A DNA stretch of 64,000 bases from Nocardioides aromaticivorans (GTDB taxonomy: Bacteria > Actinomycetota > Actinomycetes > Propionibacteriales > Nocardioidaceae): NCBI RefSeq assembly GCF_013408525.1, contig NZ_JACBZM010000001.1:1736001-1800000 (forward strand). Reading direction: 5' to 3'. The position numbers were made by a program, and so were the translations under genes. Shown here in pieces: positions 61,870-64,000 of the stretch (the first letter of the stretch is position 1; each line of letters opens with the position of its first letter). The notes beneath the pieces are model-generated. The model saw only the letters and a program-made list of their open reading frames with translations. It was not told the DNA's origin and made no database searches.

Positions 61870-63498
61870 TCAGAAGCCGGGTTCGGTGCGCTCCAGGATC
61901 GGGGCGAGGTCGAGGCCGGCGGGCATCGTGCCGAACGCGCTGCCCCAGTCGCGGGCGAGGCGGGTGGCGCAGAAGGCGTCGGCGACGGCGGTGGGGGCGT
62001 TGCGGATCAGCAGGCCGGCCTGGAAGACGACCGCGATCTGCTCCACCAGCCGGCGGGCGCGCAGCTCGATGTCGTCGAACTGGGTGAGCTCCTTCTTCAG
62101 CGAGGTCACCGCGTCGTCGTACCGCTGGTCGCTGCCGAGGGCCAGCTCGGCCTCGGTGAAGAACGCGTCGAGCGACTCCGGCTCGCGGCCGATGGCGCGC
62201 AGCGCGTCGAGCGCGGCGACATTGCCGGAGCCCTCCCAGATGGAGAGCAGCGGCAGCTCGCGGTAGATCCGGGCCAGGTCGAAGTCCTCGATGTAGCCGT
62301 TGCCGCCCAGGCACTCGAGCGCCTCGTTGGCGAGGACCGGGCCGCGCTTGCAGACGTAGTACTTGGTCGCGGCGAGCGCGAGCCGGCGCAGCGCGCCCTC
62401 GCCTGCGTCGCCGTGGACCGCGCGGTCGTTGGCGCCGGCCAGCCGCATCATCGCGGTGGTCGCGGCCTCCGACTCGACGGCGAGGTCGGCGAGGACGTTG
62501 CGCATCAGCGGCTGGTCGATGAGCAGCTTGCCGAACGCGGCGCGGTGGCGGGCGTGGTGGGCGGCGTACACGAGCGCGGTCCGCATGCCCGACGCCGAGC
62601 CGATGACGCAGTCGAGACGGGTCATGTTCACCATCTCGACGATGGTCTTGACGCCCTTGCCCTCCTCGCCGACGAGCCAGCCGACGGCGTTGTCGTACTC
62701 GATCTCCGAGGACGCGTTGGACTTGTTGCCCAGCTTGTCCTTGAGCCGCATGAACCGGATCGGGTTGGCCTCGCCGCCGGGCAGCACGCGCGGCAGCAGG
62801 AAGCAGGACAGGCCGCCCGGCGCCTGGGCGAGGGTCAGGAACATGTCGGACATCGGTGCCGAGGTGAACCACTTGTGCCCGACGACCCGGTAGCTGCCGT
62901 CGGCCTGCGGGGTCGCGGTCGTGGTGTTGGCGCGGACGTCGGAGCCGCCCTGCTTCTCGGTCATCGACATGCCGGCGATCAGGCCGCGCTTGGTCTCCGG
63001 GTCGCGCAGGCCGAAGTCGTAGGCACGGTTGGTGAGCAGCGGCTCGAAGCGAGCGGCCAGCTCGGGGTTCGCCCGCAGGGCCGGTACGACGGCGTAGGTC
63101 ATCGAGATCGGGCAGCCGTGGCCGGCGTCGACGTTCCAGGCGTAGAACTTCGCGGCGCGGGCGACGTGCGCGCCGGGACGGTCGTCGGCCCACGGGGCGG
63201 CATGGATGCCGTGGCTGACGGCGGTCTCCATGAGCTGGTGGTACGACGGCACGTACTCGACCTCGTCGATGCGGCGCCCGTAGCGGTCGTGCGTCAGCAG
63301 CCGCGGCGGCACCCGCTCGGCCAGGCGGCCCCAGTCCATCGCCTCCGGGGTGCCGGCGAGGCGGCCGACCTCGCGGATCTCCGGCAGCGCCCAGCCGGCG
63401 CCCTCGCGCTCGATGCCCTCGAGCAGGGCGGGGTCGGCGGAGGTGTCGTGGCCGACGAGCGGCGGGACCTGGTTGGTGACCTCGTGCGTGCTGCTCAT
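61870..63498 (-). CDS. Acyl-CoA dehydrogenase, AidB type
   Basis: A 542-residue acyl-CoA dehydrogenase of the AidB group, longer than isovaleryl-CoA dehydrogenase (about 390). Motifs include AGMSMTEKQGGSDVRANTT, KWFTSAP, ECLGGNGY and a catalytic-base region followed by IWEGSGNV. In the leucine pathway context it should oxidise isovaleryl-CoA or another branched acyl-CoA, but AidB members also act in DNA alkylation response. ATG 63498 has a good Shine-Dalgarno (AGGGGA); ATG 63507 overlapping the upstream stop is an alternative. Confidence 0.88.
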   Translation of the reverse strand: MSSTHEVTNQVPPLVGHDTSADPALLEGIEREGAGWALPEIREVGRLAGTPEAMDWGRLAERVPPRLLTHDRYGRRIDEVEYVPSYHQLMETAVSHGIHAAPWADDRPGAHVARAAKFYAWNVDAGHGCPISMTYAVVPALRANPELAARFEPLLTNRAYDFGLRDPETKRGLIAGMSMTEKQGGSDVRANTTTATPQADGSYRVVGHKWFTSAPMSDMFLTLAQAPGGLSCFLLPRVLPGGEANPIRFMRLKDKLGNKSNASSEIEYDNAVGWLVGEEGKGVKTIVEMVNMTRLDCVIGSASGMRTALVYAAHHARHRAAFGKLLIDQPLMRNVLADLAVESEAATTAMMRLAGANDRAVHGDAGEGALRRLALAATKYYVCKRGPVLANEALECLGGNGYIEDFDLARIYRELPLLSIWEGSGNVAALDALRAIGREPESLDAFFTEAELALGSDQRYDDAVTSLKKELTQFDDIELRARRLVEQIAVVFQAGLLIRNAPTAVADAFCATRLARDWGSAFGTMPAGLDLAPILERTEPGF

Positions 63499-63503
63499 CG
63501 CTC

Positions 63504-64000
63504 TCATCCCCTGTCGGTGGGCTGGTTCGTGACATTGCTGGTCCGCGGGCCGCCGTCGTCGTACGGCGCCCCGTCGCGCTCGCGGACCGCCTGCCGGAAG
63601 CCGGCCTCGGCGGCGCGCTGCTGGAAGGCGTAGCCCTCGCGGGTGTGGCGCGAGATCCCGTCGAAGACGGTGCTGATCATCTGGCTGTTCTGCACGCCCT
63701 GCGCGAGGAGCGCGGAGTTGAGGGCGAGCTTGACCATCATCAGCTGGTTGAGCGGCATCGCGGCGATCCGCTGCACCAGTGCCTCGGTGCGCTCCTCGAG
63801 GTCCTCGGGCTCGGGCGCCTCGATGGCGAGGCCCCACTCGACGGCCTCGCGCCCGGTGAGGGTGTCGCCGGTGAGCAGGAGCCGCTTGGCGCGCTGGTCG
63901 CCGAGCCGGTGCGCCCACAGGCCGGCGGACGGGACGCCCCACACGCGGGTGGGCGGGTAGCCGATCTTGGCATCGGCGGCGATCACGATCTGGTCGCAGT
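63504..64000 (-). CDS. Enoyl-CoA hydratase/isomerase family, truncated by window edge
   Basis: The C-terminal 165 residues of a crotonase-family protein continue past the right edge. Recognisable parts are ADAKIGYPPTRVWGVPSAG, AKRLLLTGDTLTGREAVEWGLA and LNQLMMVKLALN. In canonical enoyl-CoA hydratases the position after QP is the catalytic Glu; here the sequence is GYPPT, so that residue is not Glu. It may be a hydrolase or isomerase member. It is upstream of and coupled with the acyl-CoA dehydrogenase. Confidence 0.8.
   Translation of the reverse strand, partial: CDQIVIAADAKIGYPPTRVWGVPSAGLWAHRLGDQRAKRLLLTGDTLTGREAVEWGLAIEAPEPEDLEERTEALVQRIAAMPLNQLMMVKLALNSALLAQGVQNSQMISTVFDGISRHTREGYAFQQRAAEAGFRQAVRERDGAPYDDGGPRTSNVTNQPTDRG

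Overview
The window is very GC-rich (roughly 70% or more), gene-dense actinobacterial chromosome. Gene content (bacterial proteasome activator Bpa, DUF5926, DUF6457, PspC, AidB-type acyl-CoA dehydrogenase, many SDR and Baeyer-Villiger-type monooxygenases), frequent GTG starts and many leaderless-looking promoters (TANNNT box 6-8 nt before the start codon) suggest the Nocardioidaceae, most likely Nocardioides or a close relative. This is inferred from content and style, not from a database search.

Region 1 (1-9.3 kb, catabolic). Six minus-strand genes run from an acyl-CoA ligase (5167-6687) through an SDR, a DUF1116 (AllG/YlbE-like) protein, a glutamine-synthetase-like ligase and a Baeyer-Villiger monooxygenase to a truncated SDR at the left edge. 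A divergent GntR/FCD regulator (6843-7574) probably controls them; a 17-nt motif is shared between the divergent promoter and the monooxygenase promoter. An SDR plus HSL-type esterase pair (7590-9298) follows. Region 2 (9.4-14.6 kb) has a HTH/MmyB-type regulator divergent from an SDR and an MBL-fold hydrolase, a TrmB/LuxR-like regulator, a 45-residue secreted peptide and three tRNA genes: Arg(ACG), Ser(GCT) and Ser(TGA).

Region 3 (14.8-35.9 kb) is mostly housekeeping and signalling: nitrilase, MobA with DUF6457, quinone oxidoreductase, Bpa, HAD phosphatase, SerS, aldo/keto reductase, a PAP2-diacylglycerol kinase fusion, an alphaproteobacterial-type prephenate dehydratase, arginine deiminase, a two-gene cAMP module (cyclic-nucleotide-binding protein plus class III adenylate cyclase), glycerophosphodiesterase, PspC, a PrmC-like methyltransferase, a Ser/Thr kinase and an ECF sigma factor.

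Region 4 (36-41.6 kb) is a second oxidative cluster: a TetR regulator divergent from esterase, SDR, ferritin-like diiron protein, a degenerate monooxygenase and an intact Baeyer-Villiger monooxygenase, all translationally coupled at the end. It resembles the mycobacterial mymA operon in composition. Region 5 (41.7-55.3 kb) has an ABC-F protein behind a five-residue leader ORF and hairpin, an AAA ATPase, lipoproteins, an LPXTG surface protein, an Fpg/Nei glycosylase, an IS481-family insertion sequence placed exactly at the promoter of a rhodanese gene, Aat, EcsC and a sulfotransferase pair. Region 6 (55.4-64 kb) is a leucine/branched-acyl-CoA degradation locus: HMG-CoA lyase, biotin-dependent carboxylase alpha and beta subunits, TetR regulator, AidB-like acyl-CoA dehydrogenase and an enoyl-CoA hydratase cut by the right edge. 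A 20-bp palindrome covers the -10 box of the carboxylase operon.

The most unusual structure is the intergenic DNA. At least four families of short dispersed repeats occur in 64 kb: A (two 114-bp copies with 15-24 bp terminal inverted repeats and adjacent tandem repeats), B (four hairpins with a 47-bp core, mostly at convergent gene ends), C (two elements of about 95 bp with three copies of a 13-mer) and D (a 40-nt identical block, once followed by a 29-bp tandem). Copies of B and C also supply the last codons of a TetR gene and the adenylate cyclase gene. No CRISPR array, prophage or biosynthetic gene cluster was seen.
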